Position numbers and translations under genes: made by a program. This document shows, in pieces, positions 48,601 to 52,133 of a stretch of DNA of 64,000 nucleotides (the first letter of the stretch is position 1; every line of letters starts with the position of its first letter). Under the pieces are notes generated by a model. That model saw nothing but the letters and a program-made list of their open reading frames with translations, searched no databases and was not told where the DNA came from. Source of the DNA: Dichetophora obliterata (Eukaryota > Arthropoda > Insecta > Diptera > Sciomyzidae); NCBI GenBank assembly GCA_963920525.1, contig OY986436.1, forward strand, positions 87,000,289 through 87,064,288. Reading direction: 5' to 3'.

Positions 48601-51307
48601 TGTGGATCTTGTGGCCTTTGCCCTATTGAAAGGTCTTCTGGTCATTTTCTGGAGATCTTCTAGTCCCTTATTCCACCGAGGAGGCTTTTGCTTCCCCCTC
48701 AATGTTTTTAGCGGACAAGCGCTATCTAGAGCTTTATTTAGCGAGTCAGTGAGACTATCAACTAAGTTGTTTAAAGATTGTTATTGGAAGGACGATGAGG
48801 TTGTCCATTTGAGAGATCTGTTCTTATATTTATATAAAGATCTCAGTTGACTTGTTTAAGACTACGAAATTCGCATGATCTCGTGTCACAGTTATCAACA
48901 TCAAAGAGAATATATCTATGGTCTGAGAAGGAGTGTTCCTTAGAAACTCTCCAGTTTTTTACCCTATTAGATATATGGTGAGAGGCAAGGGTAATATCTA
49001 GAACTTCTTGTCTATGACTTATAATGAAGGTGGGTTCATTACCTACATTACTTATATTAAGATTGGTTGTAAGGATAAACGATTCAACTTAAAAACGGTT
49101 AAACATTTATACGTTTTTATACAAAAATTTATCCTTAAAAAATTTCTAAAGAAAAAAATTCACAAAATTAAAGACAACATCCGTTTTTTCACCTATATAC
49201 AAATCGACCCAGACTAATATAAGTGTATAATGCTTTATTTTTTGTTTTATTTCGATTTATATGAAATACAATTTTTTATAACAAATACTTTTGCAATAAA
49301 CATAAAAAAGTTTTTAAAACCGAGTCTAAAATTCTTTTAGTTATAACGAATATTTGGGCTTATTCTGCGGATTCTTTTATGAAAAAATTCTGTTATGATT
49401 TCCCATAAAATTTTTTGAGCTATCAAAAAATCTGTTATGAGATCAAAATTCGTATTCTGCACGACAATCTTTTATGAAATCTGTTATAAATCACGAAAGA
49501 TTTTTCGAAAAGTCAAAAAATCTTCTACAAACTCTTGAATTGGTATTCTACATGTCAAAATCTGTTATGAAATTTATGAAACACAACAGAATAACAGATA
49601 CATTTTTCTAGCCCTTATCAAATTTTAAATTTTATTCTGGGTGTCACTACGTTAATTGTTGCGTCCATTATTTTGTCGATAGTATGGAACCTCCTGCACT
49701 GCCTCCATCGTAGTTACTAGCTCGTTCCATCTTGCATTCAACATCTTGTCGTTGGTAGGATGAGCTACTACTATCGCCGCCACGACAATTGTCATTCGGT
49801 GGTTTTGGCCACCTCCACATGCTCGTCTCCACGTTGTTCCTTATGTTTAAACCTACGCGGTCACCGCTGTCTCTTCCGCTTCCACCTTCACCATAACTAA
49901 GTCAGTCACGACTTTTATTGAAATTAGAGCTTCTGCTCTGGGTCGTCCTTCCAGCCCGATTGTTTTAAAACAAGAAATTTAAACAAATCGGCAATGCTAA
50001 TTTGTAATGCTAATGCACGGCACTTCTTTAGCGCTAATTTTGTAAATATATTTGCAATTTACATGTTAAAAGCGATAACTCCTTCAACTTGCGTTAATTT
50101 TAATTTACCAATTACCAATTTTAACAGATCTTTTATGGTCGGCATCTTTTATGATTCATAACAGAAAACTCATAACAGAATTACAGATCTGGCAGAATAG
50201 GCCCAATTGTATGTTTATGTTAACGTACATGTGCTATGTTTTTTAGTACTTTTACAATTTTGGTAATAAAAATTTTATACCTAATAAAAGTTGCTCTTGA
50301 AAGATATTTTTGAGATTTTTAAAAGGCAAAAAAGGTAATTTGCTCATGTGTTTGTGGAAAATTTTACATAAATATACTAGCAACACTGCAACGAATGCTT
50401 TTCTAGAAATTTCAAGAGAGCACGGCATTTGTTACTGCTAACTTAAAAAGTAATAATATTTTCGATGCATCGCATGCGACAAGTTTTAAAGAGTCGTTGA
50501 CGGGGAACAGTTACTTTCGATGCACTGAAATTTAGCGATCAGAATACGTGCTCTTTGACGATTATTTCAATCTTTTCTACGATAGCGGACGACTCTTTTG
50601 CGACCGACAATGCTGACTGGGTTTTGATATTCCTTTTTAAACAACAAAAGCTTCACAAGTTCCCTCTTAAAGCTTATTACAAACAAAAATAATTTCACAA
50701 CACTACTAATGTCAAGTTTATAAATAAACTGCATCATAGTGTTATTAACTTCTCGATGCCAATCCTTTACATTTAGATGCATGCTTATTTAATTTTACTC
50801 AACATAAAAACAGCATTCGTTTTAATGACATATTTTTTCTTTTCTTTCTCAAACAATTTCATTGCGCACAGCCAAAGCAACAATCCGTACTACAATGAGT
50901 TGGAAGAGGTCCCCGATGATATCTTAATGGAGCTAATGGCACGCTTTGGTCAAACAATCATGCGGGCTCGCAACGATTTAGAAAAGTGAGTTCAGCTCGA
51001 ATAAATATTAAATTGAAATAAGTTTCTAGTTTTTAAGTATTTAATTAGAAACAAACGTGTTTGCGTTACATTAATACTTAATTCCAACGAGTGCTTGCAT
51101 CTTTCCTTGCTTACTGTTTTATTCTTTAATATCGTTATACCATTTTAAATCATTTTTCGTTTTATTTATAGTTCCAAGCGTACGGTTGATTTTGGACTTG
51201 CTCGAGGTTACTCAGGCACACAGGAGGCGAAACATCGTATGGGCTTGGCAGCTGCTAACTTCCCAGGAGGACCCGGTCGGAGGCGACGATCAGAAACCGA
51301 AGCTTAA
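520..51307 (+). CDS. Dh31: Diuretic hormone 31 prepropeptide (three coding exons)
   Basis: Encodes the precursor of a secreted calcitonin-like neuropeptide; in insects DH31 signals through a class B GPCR and acts in fluid secretion, gut motility and clock or sleep circuits (family knowledge). Coding exons 520-611, 50872-50985 and 51172-51307 total 342 nt and give 113 residues. Seen in the sequence: hydrophobic signal peptide (residues 1 to about 27), acidic spacer with [22 protein letters not shown] cleavage site (71-72), 31-residue hormone (73-103) starting [20 protein letters not shown], amidation Gly104, RRRR (105-108), tail SETEA. All four exon borders are GT/AG; the first junction splits a Ser codon AG/C and the second an Asn codon AA/T. 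The first of two adjacent Met codons is taken as start. Intron 1 is 50.3 kb and full of mobile elements. Confidence 0.95.
612..1738. other. Start of Dh31 intron 1, no gene seen
   Basis: AT-rich intronic DNA. The short open frames here have no recognisable motif and look like chance. I see no repeat ends. Confidence 0.5.
1739..2420. repeat. Motif-array repeat (about 55-bp units built on GCAAATATTTGC) with a tRNA-like core
   Basis: It begins with ACACGGAGAAAATT and consists of degenerate units of about 55 bp, seen starting near 1873, 1929, 1984 and 2039 and again between 2224 and 2370. Each unit carries AAGCAAAT and its palindrome ATTTGCTT plus a spacer like TTATTATAAATTGAAAT. The array is split by a non-repetitive segment (about 2090-2220) with tRNA-like promoter boxes. 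No matching inverted terminus was found on the right. Confidence 0.7.
2148..2201 (+). promoter_or_regulatory. tRNA-like internal Pol III promoter boxes (A and B)
   Basis: TGGTCGAATGG (2148-2158) fits the A-box consensus TRGYNNANNGG, and GGTTCAAACCT (2191-2201) fits the B-box consensus, with 32 bp between. No complete cloverleaf with acceptor pairing is evident, so this looks like a tRNA-derived (SINE-like) piece inside the array repeat and not a tRNA gene. Confidence 0.45.
2545..2766 (+). repeat. Left terminal inverted repeat of the Tc3-like element, with paired binding motifs
   Basis: The outer motif GCGACAAAAAGATAAGGTCA starts at 2551 and the inner near-copy GCGACAAAATGATAAGGTCA at 2735. 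The repeat matches 3946-4167 in reverse complement. Confidence 0.9.
2805..3859 (-). CDS. Tc3-like transposase (DD34E), two exons
   Basis: Cuts and joins the element's ends (family knowledge). Exon 1 runs 3859 to 3440 and exon 2 runs 3374 to 2805; the 65-bp intron 3439-3375 has GTAATT and TTTCTTTCAG borders in phase 0. The product is 329 residues, the length I recall for C. elegans Tc3A. It starts [20 protein letters not shown], a helix-turn-helix DNA-binding region. The catalytic triad is visible: Asp145 in FSDEKKF, Asp232 in QQDNAAIH and Glu267 in NPMENMWG, with exactly 34 residues between the last two. [16 protein letters not shown] resembles the Tc3 group. I see no stop or frameshift, so it may still be functional. 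Confidence 0.93.
3946..4167 (-). repeat. Right terminal inverted repeat of the Tc3-like element
   Basis: Reverse complement of 2545-2766 with a few substitutions, for example GATCTTATC for GACCTTATC at the inner motif. It ends at CGCATACCT before the TA duplication. Confidence 0.9.
4513..5415 (+). CDS. LINE ORF1 protein with PHD-like zinc finger
   Basis: ORF1 of the LINE, presumably an RNA-binding partner of the retrotransposition complex. From [20 protein letters not shown] the Cys/His spacing (C..C...C...C, then MFHASC, then WYCASC, within about residues 10-75) fits a PHD-type finger. A Lys/Arg-rich stretch ([15 protein letters not shown]) and a Ser/Thr-rich linker follow, then a C-terminal region containing [20 protein letters not shown], which resembles the start of an RRM-like fold. 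The frame is open without stops; Met at 4513 is preferred over the upstream in-frame Met at 4483 because the finger follows it directly. It ends at or just inside the start of ORF2. Confidence 0.75.
   Translation: MDYFSAENIVACSLGELCKSQNILNPKFSCSGTCEQMFHASCAGISNSCLDDLKSLRSGLRWYCASCRALSPDELYSKIKLFGESLNSLNNNFREIVTFFSEVRAAPSTSVYDENSISENIPLALSQTVSSGTQTILSSEDHIISKRKRKNKKTNKKRKSSGSTSQAKQPSAPLLNRNTSVTSLTNSSVLTPIEPRNLSSLRAVSRKKKLFISRLQPDTTVENVLTFIKHNKLLSQNAFCSCKKIGNKPFHASFILTVPAEEFATVLNSNLWTDNILVTEFQPKNKPRGTTQAARQSQKN
5430..8107 (+). pseudogene. LINE ORF2 (endonuclease-reverse transcriptase), broken
   Basis: The N-terminal AP-like endonuclease is recognisable from [21 protein letters not shown] and the [10 protein letters not shown] region. 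The usual GDFN motif reads GGFN here and is followed by an in-frame TAA at 5883-5885. Frame is disturbed near 6280-6380 (T-run) and near 6570 (A-run). The reverse transcriptase lies at 6725-7624 with [50 protein letters not shown] and the catalytic YADD; an in-frame TAA at 7622-7624 precedes the thumb ([12 protein letters not shown]). Near 7836 the usual residues between VRP and RIERIQ are partly missing, consistent with a short deletion. Confidence 0.85.
8281..8975. other. Intronic stretch without a recognisable gene
   Basis: AT-rich, with an A-rich run near 8780-8810. No convincing frame or repeat ends. Confidence 0.4.
8976..11084 (+). repeat. Copy A of a hairpin-ended interspersed repeat
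   Basis: It shares long blocks of similarity, in the same order and orientation, with 32713-35488. Both start at AAAAGACACAGTTTCGATAG (with the small palindrome CGATAGTATCG) and end at the hairpin GACGTAATTCTACGTC (11066-11081) after CCATACAAACCGCGCTGTAA. No terminal inverted repeats or coding capacity are seen, so the class is unknown. A separate TIR element (9958-10569) is nested in it and is absent from copy B. Confidence 0.7.
9958..10569. mobile_element. ACACGG-ended TIR element built of TAGTATTTAGTA-like motifs
   Basis: The ends ACACGGTTAGAAATC (left) and its reverse complement (right, ending 10569) are perfect for 15 bp. The 3-bp direct repeat GCT at 9955-9957 and 10570-10572 is a candidate target duplication. 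Subterminal sequence repeats short motifs such as TTTAGTAC and AAACCAAAAA in both orientations. The centre (about 10125-10260) holds, on the minus strand, a B-box-like GATCGAATCTCGC, resembling the tRNA-like core of 1739-2420. No coding frame. Confidence 0.75.
11085..12840. other. Intronic region without an assigned gene
   Basis: Contains a 100-codon minus-strand frame (12299-11997) that I cannot identify. The phrase GGATAGCTAATGCACA occurs at about 12053 and again near 12374, flanking that frame, which hints that it belongs to an unrecognised repeat. No motif supports a function. Confidence 0.3.
12844..13518 (+). pseudogene. LINE reverse-transcriptase C-terminal fragment
   Basis: The frame contains [19 protein letters not shown], the conserved segment after the RT palm in non-LTR retrotransposons, then the thumb-like [20 protein letters not shown] and [12 protein letters not shown]. 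The catalytic YADD part is missing, so this is a 5'-truncated insertion or relic. Clade uncertain within the jockey/LOA/I group; it clearly differs from the other LINEs in this window. Confidence 0.7.
13519..16434. other. Intronic region, no gene; scattered repeat pieces
   Basis: Mostly AT-rich, with a C-run at about 15191-15204. The stretch near 15490-15550 (GCTCACTTACAACAA and following) is a diverged inverted copy of the 3' part of the hAT-type MITEs at 32390-32430 and 35560-35610. Open frames at 14308-14535 and 15348-15662 have no recognisable motif. Confidence 0.4.
16435..16812. repeat. Motif-array repeat, about 95-bp units, starting ACACTGAGGCAAAATT
   Basis: Three degenerate units of about 95 bp are marked by GTCATG/GCCATG at about 16582, 16678 and 16773, and by GAAAATTCTTTTAA near 16609 and 16706. 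The left edge ACACTGAGGC resembles the ends of the element at 41277-43461. No matching right end seen. Confidence 0.6.
17053..17298. mobile_element. PIF/Harbinger-type MITE (246 bp) with TTA duplication
   Basis: The ends GGCAATTCACAAGGTGTCGT and reverse complement are flanked by TTA on both sides (17050-17052, 17299-17301). The inverted repeats extend about 95 bp from each side, including CTATTTTTTA(C/T)AACTGTTTT, leaving a short centre. The 3-bp TTA duplication is typical of PIF/Harbinger. Non-coding. Confidence 0.85.
17443..18030. repeat. GATTAC-rich repeat and a duplicated block carrying (CA)n
   Basis: From AGAGCTGGGCGATAAGG at 17443 the sequence is rich in GATTACGATTAC-type words up to about 17570, like the element ending near 62383. 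A block of about 95 bp (AAACTTGTCT, (AC)n, then ATTTATTA to GAAATTCGTAAATA) occurs at 17569-17662 and again at 17928-18030. The second copy has a longer CA run (about 12 repeats against 6). Confidence 0.65.
18050..18350. repeat. CATAACAGA-motif repeat, partial inverted copy of 49354-50206
   Basis: Many copies of CATAACAGATTT-like words occur in both orientations. It ends at GCAGAAGAAGCCCAA (to 18350), which matches the left end of the element at 49354 in reverse complement. Internal phrases such as GTCGTGCAGAATACGAATTT are shared with 49450-49500. Confidence 0.65.
18351..20875. other. Intronic region, no gene seen
   Basis: AT-rich sequence. Short open frames (for example 18537-18740 and 20007-20228, minus strand) lack any recognisable motif. 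Confidence 0.4.
21213..23331 (+). mobile_element. pogo/Tigger-type DNA transposon
   Basis: The 2119-bp element has ends CAGTGGACGTCCAATAGTAC and reverse complement (TIR about 21 bp or more), flanked by TA (21211-21212, 23332-23333). CAGTG ends with TA duplication and a CENP-B/DDE transposase are typical of pogo/Tigger. Helitron copy B shows the empty site ACATATATTCTG. Confidence 0.93.
21485..23067 (+). pseudogene. pogo/Tigger transposase, broken
   Basis: DNA-binding and DDD transposase of the jerky/Tigger group. In order: a psq-like helix-turn-helix ([20 protein letters not shown], then after a frameshift [20 protein letters not shown]), a stop near 21655 within a local GAATAGCAA duplication, a CENP-B domain ([25 protein letters not shown]), then the catalytic core: [24 protein letters not shown] and QPMDQNAI. 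A frameshift follows LICANIF near 22129. A likely 56-bp intron (GTGAGT to TTGCAG) lies at about 22258-22313. An in-frame TGA at 22810-22812 cuts off the acidic C-terminus. Catalytic Asp residues remain, but the gene is interrupted at least four times. Confidence 0.88.
25172..26074. other. Intronic spacer, no gene seen
   Basis: The open frames on both strands around 25552-25912 overlap each other and carry no recognisable motif. Confidence 0.4.
26075..26546. mobile_element. TIR element (MITE) with TAGGGCTAGGA ends, rich in ATGCAT words
   Basis: The left end TAGGGCTAGGAATCTCATGC and the right end (to 26546) are inverted copies with a few mismatches. Inside are many TTTGCATATTT and AAATGCATG words. 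Terminal AGGGCTAGG resembles some hAT ends, but no 8-bp duplication survives. Non-coding. Confidence 0.6.
26732..27237. mobile_element. PIF/Harbinger-type MITE (506 bp) with TAA duplication
   Basis: The ends TGCTCACCTTACACGATCAA and the inverted GCGCACCTTTCACGGTCAAT share about 30 bp with few mismatches and are flanked by TAA (26729-26731, 27238-27240). Inner copies of GATTGATCAATAT and further inverted phrases occur. The minus-strand frame at 26980-27213 has no recognisable motif. Confidence 0.75.
27506..27990. repeat. Motif-array repeat, four units of about 105-118 bp (TTTAGGCAATATTGCC type)
   Basis: It begins with CACCGAGAAAAAC. Units are marked by ACTTTCGGTCAGAATTGG (about 27560) and AAGGCCTTCGGTTAAAATGG-like phrases at about 27676, 27780 and 27888, each followed by TTTTAGGCAATATT and CCTTAGGTAA. 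A short diverged piece with TTTTAGGCAATATGCC lies near 41205. Confidence 0.65.
27991..28427. other. Intronic spacer, no gene seen
   Basis: AT-rich, no recognisable frame or repeat end. Confidence 0.4.
28428..30797 (+). mobile_element. Helitron-like element, copy B
   Basis: It begins TCTATACTATTATATAAAAG at 28428 after A and ends GGGTATTTGCTAG at 30797 before T; the GC-rich GCAGGCGAAGCAGC lies just inside the 3' end. It carries a second 5'-like sequence, GTCTATCTATACGAATATAT, near 29013 followed by AACCACTGAACCGATT, suggesting one Helitron-like unit inside another. It is the inverted counterpart of copy A and lacks the pogo insertion. Frames such as 29505-29798 have no known motif. Confidence 0.7.
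30798..31476. other. Intronic spacer, no gene seen
   Basis: AT-rich spacer. The small frame at 31286-31504 runs into the hAT-type MITE and has no recognisable motif. Confidence 0.4.
31485..32468 (+). mobile_element. hAT-type MITE, copy 1, with another MITE nested inside
   Basis: Ends CAGAGGTGTCG and ACAACTCTG form short imperfect inverted repeats and are flanked by a perfect 8-bp duplication GTTTAGAC (31477-31484, 32469-32476), the hAT signature. No transposase. A TIR element (31547-32064) is inserted in its left part. The right part contains ACACACACGGAAATATTGAA and a GAGCTAAAA minisatellite shared with copy 2. Confidence 0.9.
31547..32064. mobile_element. MITE with TGTTGAC...TATGATTTAAATAC ends, copy 1
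   Basis: Inverted repeats of about 60 bp (containing ATGATTTAAATACAAATTCT and TTTGATAGTTTAAATCATAC) are bordered by TA on both sides (31545-31546, 32065-32066). The centre has CAACAACAACAA tracts and an A-box-like TGGTGCAGTGCGTTAGCGCG near 31765. Related copies lie at 34609-34940 and 62822-63165. Confidence 0.8.
33435..33553. repeat. Foldback sequence with 31-bp arms
   Basis: Arm 33435-33465 (GCAATAATTGCCTTTGCCAC and on) pairs with 33523-33553 in reverse complement with about three mismatches, across a 57-bp loop. GCAATTATTGC and CACTCGGCAAT words extend the symmetry outward to about 33300-33590, giving a compact foldback element. Confidence 0.75.
34609..34940. mobile_element. MITE with TATGATTTAAATAC ends, copy 2
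   Basis: The same inverted ends as 31547-32064 (TTTTCTATGATTTAAATAC) at both sides, with the same centre phrases (AACAATTAATTG, GTTGTTGTTGTTTCTTTGGA) but without the A-box-like segment. A 17-bp direct repeat ATTAATATACAACTTAA flanks it at 34563-34579 and 34940-34956; this is longer than a normal target duplication. Confidence 0.75.
35617..36011. mobile_element. PIF/Harbinger-type MITE (395 bp) with TAA duplication
   Basis: The ends CACGGGAGTTACACGAGACA and the inverted CACAGGGGTTACACGAGACA share about 36 bp with few mismatches. TAA at 35614-35616 and 36012-36014 is the target duplication. Removing the element plus one TAA gives GTGAGCTAAAAGAGCTAAAA, exactly the uninterrupted sequence in hAT copy 1 near 32427. 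Non-coding. Confidence 0.9.
36012..36058. repeat. GAGCTAAAA minisatellite
   Basis: About five 9-bp units of AAAAGAGCT; hAT copy 1 has only two to three at 32430-32450, so the array changed length after the copies separated. Confidence 0.8.
36341..36780 (-). pseudogene. Unidentified two-exon reading frame with an IDxDF motif
   Basis: Exon a (about 36780 to 36572) encodes [20 protein letters not shown] and on to [15 protein letters not shown]. The intron 36571-36507 (65 bp) has GTAAGT and AAAAAG borders in phase 0. Exon b (36506 to 36341) encodes [14 protein letters not shown], then SLW at positions 17-19, and ends at a GATATAG/GTATGT donor. A TTGCTAACAG acceptor borders exon a. I do not recognise the protein. 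It shares IDxDF, a Pro at +10 and a Trp at +19, and the phase-0 intron just before IDxDF, with the frame at 42165-42826. Both ends of the gene are missing, so it is a relic or internal fragment, probably transposon-derived. Confidence 0.5.
37127..37294 (+). pseudogene. hAT transposase C-terminal (dimerisation) fragment
   Basis: [20 protein letters not shown] followed by [18 protein letters not shown] matches the conserved end of hAT transposases, where P(T/S)ERLFS.AG leads to a KLLFLN core. The catalytic domain is absent. Words such as ACATCGATGTT just upstream (37060-37130) and near 40600 resemble hAT terminal sequence of fly elements, so an old hAT element may have been split by the LINE pieces between them (inference). 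Confidence 0.75.
37690..38056 (+). pseudogene. LINE 3'-end fragment (RT thumb region)
   Basis: The frame [30 protein letters not shown] and [13 protein letters not shown] is the extreme C-terminus of a CR1/L2-like ORF2. It aligns with the end of the minus-strand LINE at 38529-39299 ([38 protein letters not shown]). A middle portion is missing compared with that copy. Confidence 0.7.
38225..40190 (-). pseudogene. 5'-truncated CR1/L2-like LINE, broken reverse transcriptase
   Basis: Minus strand, from about 40190. [20 protein letters not shown] starts the RT and is followed by [35 protein letters not shown] and [10 protein letters not shown] (39599-40190), then after a frame change [13 protein letters not shown] and the catalytic YADDIQLY (39241-39609), then after another change the C-terminal region ending [15 protein letters not shown] (38529-39299). 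The normal DFSKAFD strand is disrupted at the first junction. The 3' UTR runs to a (TAATAA)-like tail near 38225. No endonuclease, so the copy is 5' truncated. Confidence 0.82.
40191..41274. other. Intronic region, no gene; hAT-like terminal sequence
   Basis: At about 40590-40636 the phrase AACATCGATGTTTTTAAGAA followed by CGATGTTGCATCCCTA resembles the terminal repeat of fly hAT elements. A duplicated Lys-rich phrase (AAGCGCATCAAAGTTAGAAA type, near 40890 and 40995) is present but has no known motif. A diverged TTTTAGGCAATATGCC piece lies near 41205. Confidence 0.4.
41277..43461 (-). mobile_element. CACTG-ended TIR element built of ACATTAATGTA motifs, carrying a split reading frame
   Basis: The ends CACTGAACGGAAAACGTAC and inverted CACTGAACGAATTTTCGTAC match for most of 20 bp and are flanked by TA (41275-41276, 43462-43463). 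About 270 bp inside the left end and 430 bp inside the right end are dense arrays of ATTAATGTA, TTTACATTAA and CAATGTAA words. Between the arrays lies a minus-strand multi-exon frame. CACTG termini with subterminal repeats and a 2-bp duplication recall CACTA/CMC elements, but no CMC transposase is recognisable, so class remains open. Confidence 0.75.
42165..42826 (-). pseudogene. Unidentified three-exon frame inside the CACTG-ended element
   Basis: Exons on the minus strand: 42826 to 42695 ([20 protein letters not shown] and on), 42618 to 42453 ([19 protein letters not shown] and on), 42388 to about 42165 ([20 protein letters not shown] and on to [17 protein letters not shown]). Splice borders TGTAG, GTGAGC, TAACAG, GTAATG and TTTTTTAG are good; introns are 76 and 64 bp. 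The second junction keeps frame (G/AT gives Asp). The first needs one base less in an A-run just before the donor, so it is probably frameshifted. I do not recognise the protein; by position it should be the element's own transposition protein. Related to the relic at 36341-36780. Confidence 0.5.
43464..45933. other. Intronic region, no gene seen
   Basis: AT-rich. The frames at 44278-44481 and 45046-45234 have no recognisable motif, and I see no clear element boundaries. Confidence 0.4.
45943..49079 (-). mobile_element. 5'-truncated LOA/I-type LINE with RNase H, target duplication present
   Basis: The 9-bp direct repeat CGATTCAAC at 45934-45942 and 49080-49088 marks the insertion. The element reads on the minus strand from inside the endonuclease (near 49076) to a 3' end TTTGACCTAACCTAGG without poly(A). 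RT of the [12 protein letters not shown] type plus RNase H suggests the LOA/I group (inference). Confidence 0.85.
46000..49076 (-). pseudogene. LINE ORF2: endonuclease end, reverse transcriptase, RNase H, zinc finger (broken)
   Basis: In order on the minus strand: endonuclease C-terminus ([17 protein letters not shown], near 48900-48960), a degenerate linker with stops, RT ([43 protein letters not shown] and catalytic AYADDVAIV, 47566-48230), thumb ([17 protein letters not shown], 46638-47516), RNase H ([21 protein letters not shown], then [11 protein letters not shown]), and a CCHC knuckle CRSCRD...HFLCTC (46000-46290). Frame changes near 48030, 47540, 46655 and 46300-46480, plus missing upstream coding sequence, make it non-functional. 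Confidence 0.88.
49354..50206. mobile_element. TTGGGC-ended element with CATAACAGA motif arrays
   Basis: Left end TTGGGCTTATTCTGC and inverted right end TTGGGCCTATTCTGC (to 50206). ATT next to both ends (49352-49354, 50206-50208) is a possible 3-bp duplication if the termini are TGGGC. The left 290 bp and right 80 bp are made of TTATGAAATCTGTTATGA-like words; the centre is a GC-richer segment with a minus-strand open frame (49901 to 49668). A partial inverted copy lies at 18050-18350. Confidence 0.65.
49668..49901 (-). other. Open frame in a GC-richer island inside the TTGGGC-ended element
   Basis: 77 codons open between a TGA at 49904-49902 and TAA at 49670-49668. The product is Gly/Ser-rich ([44 protein letters not shown]) with MWRWPKPP. 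It lacks an ATG at its start. It could be an exon caught by the element, or chance. I do not recognise a family. Confidence 0.25.
50207..50871. other. Last part of Dh31 intron 1, no gene seen
   Basis: AT-rich intron ending with a pyrimidine-rich tract (TTTTTTCTTTTCTTTCTC at about 50833-50850) before the exon 2 acceptor. Confidence 0.5.
50872..50985 (+). CDS. Dh31: Dh31 exon encoding the acidic spacer peptide
   Basis: The acceptor TTGCGCACAG ends at 50871 and the donor GAAAA/GTGAGT is at 50985/50986. The 114-nt exon encodes the propeptide spacer ([20 protein letters not shown] and on to ARNDLE), which resembles the corresponding Drosophila Dh31 segment as I remember it. The open frame runs upstream past the acceptor, but that part reads intron sequence and is not coding. 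Confidence 0.93.
51172..51307 (+). CDS. Dh31: Dh31 terminal coding exon with the mature hormone
   Basis: The acceptor TTTATTTATAG ends at 51171. The exon completes the split Asn codon, then encodes S-K-R, the 31-residue hormone, Gly, four Arg and SETEA, with stop TAA at 51305-51307. Intron 2 (50986-51171) is only 186 bp, against 50 kb for intron 1. Confidence 0.96.
51182..51274 (+). other. Dh31: Mature DH31 peptide region (31 residues, C-terminally amidated)
   Basis: The peptide lies between a KR dibasic site and GRRRR. It starts [20 protein letters not shown] and ends [11 protein letters not shown]. The Gly codon at 51275-51277 supplies the amide. Against the Drosophila peptide as remembered, the only difference is Pro where Drosophila has Ala (ANFPGGP versus ANFAGGP). 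Confidence 0.9.
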
Positions 51308-52133
51308 GCGGGAAATTAGCTGGCTGATTCAATTAGTTGTTTTTATTATTTAAGAATGTATTATCTTTATTGCTTTATTATCCAATATCGATTTATATAT
51401 ATTTATATATGTTATTCTCGGCAAAATATTACATATAGTTGTAGACCTAAACTATTGTATATAAAGTAAATAACTCTATATGTATTAAAAATACGCACAT
51501 ATAAAGACAAAAAATACCTACATATAAAGTATTATTGTTGAACTGTTATTCTCAAGCTTATAAAAAGCCAAAAAATAAATATGGTTACAATACATTTTCT
51601 GGCGAAAATAAAAATACAAAGATAACCAAAAAGTATAATTTTAAAAATCTTGGAGTAGGTATGTAGGATTAATACAAACAAAAAACACTAGATGGCCCCC
51701 GAAAATCTATTTTCTCCATTCACCTAACTTAAGAGAGATTCACTGAACGTACATTGAAAAATTTTTAAAAATCAATTTTATATAAATGTTTTTTTGTCCT
51801 TTTTAGTTTTTTAACTAGAGAATCGTGTCAAAACTTATTTTAAATGTTTATTTGTTGAAGATATTTTCAAATTATATAATATCGTTACATATTTGTTACT
51901 TATAATACAGCCGTATATACATAAAATTTTACGCATAAAAAATATTAATGAATAGCTAAATTATCTTTAGAGAAAACTAACTTAAAGCAAACACAATTAT
52001 AATGCTTCATACAAAAACAAAAAAAAAATATATACATAAATCTTGAGCTGTTCAAATCTAGACAAATTGATGCAATTGCAGACCCGAACATTTTATTGTA
52101 AATATAATAAAGATCATCAGTGTCTATAATAAA
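51308..52133 (+). other. Dh31: Dh31 3' untranslated region with candidate poly(A) signals
   Basis: AT-rich sequence without a coding frame follows the stop. AATAAA hexamers occur at 51574-51579, 52106-52111 and 52128-52133; the last pair is followed by a T/G-richer stretch near 52150 that could serve as a downstream element. Which signal is used cannot be told from the sequence. Confidence 0.5.
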
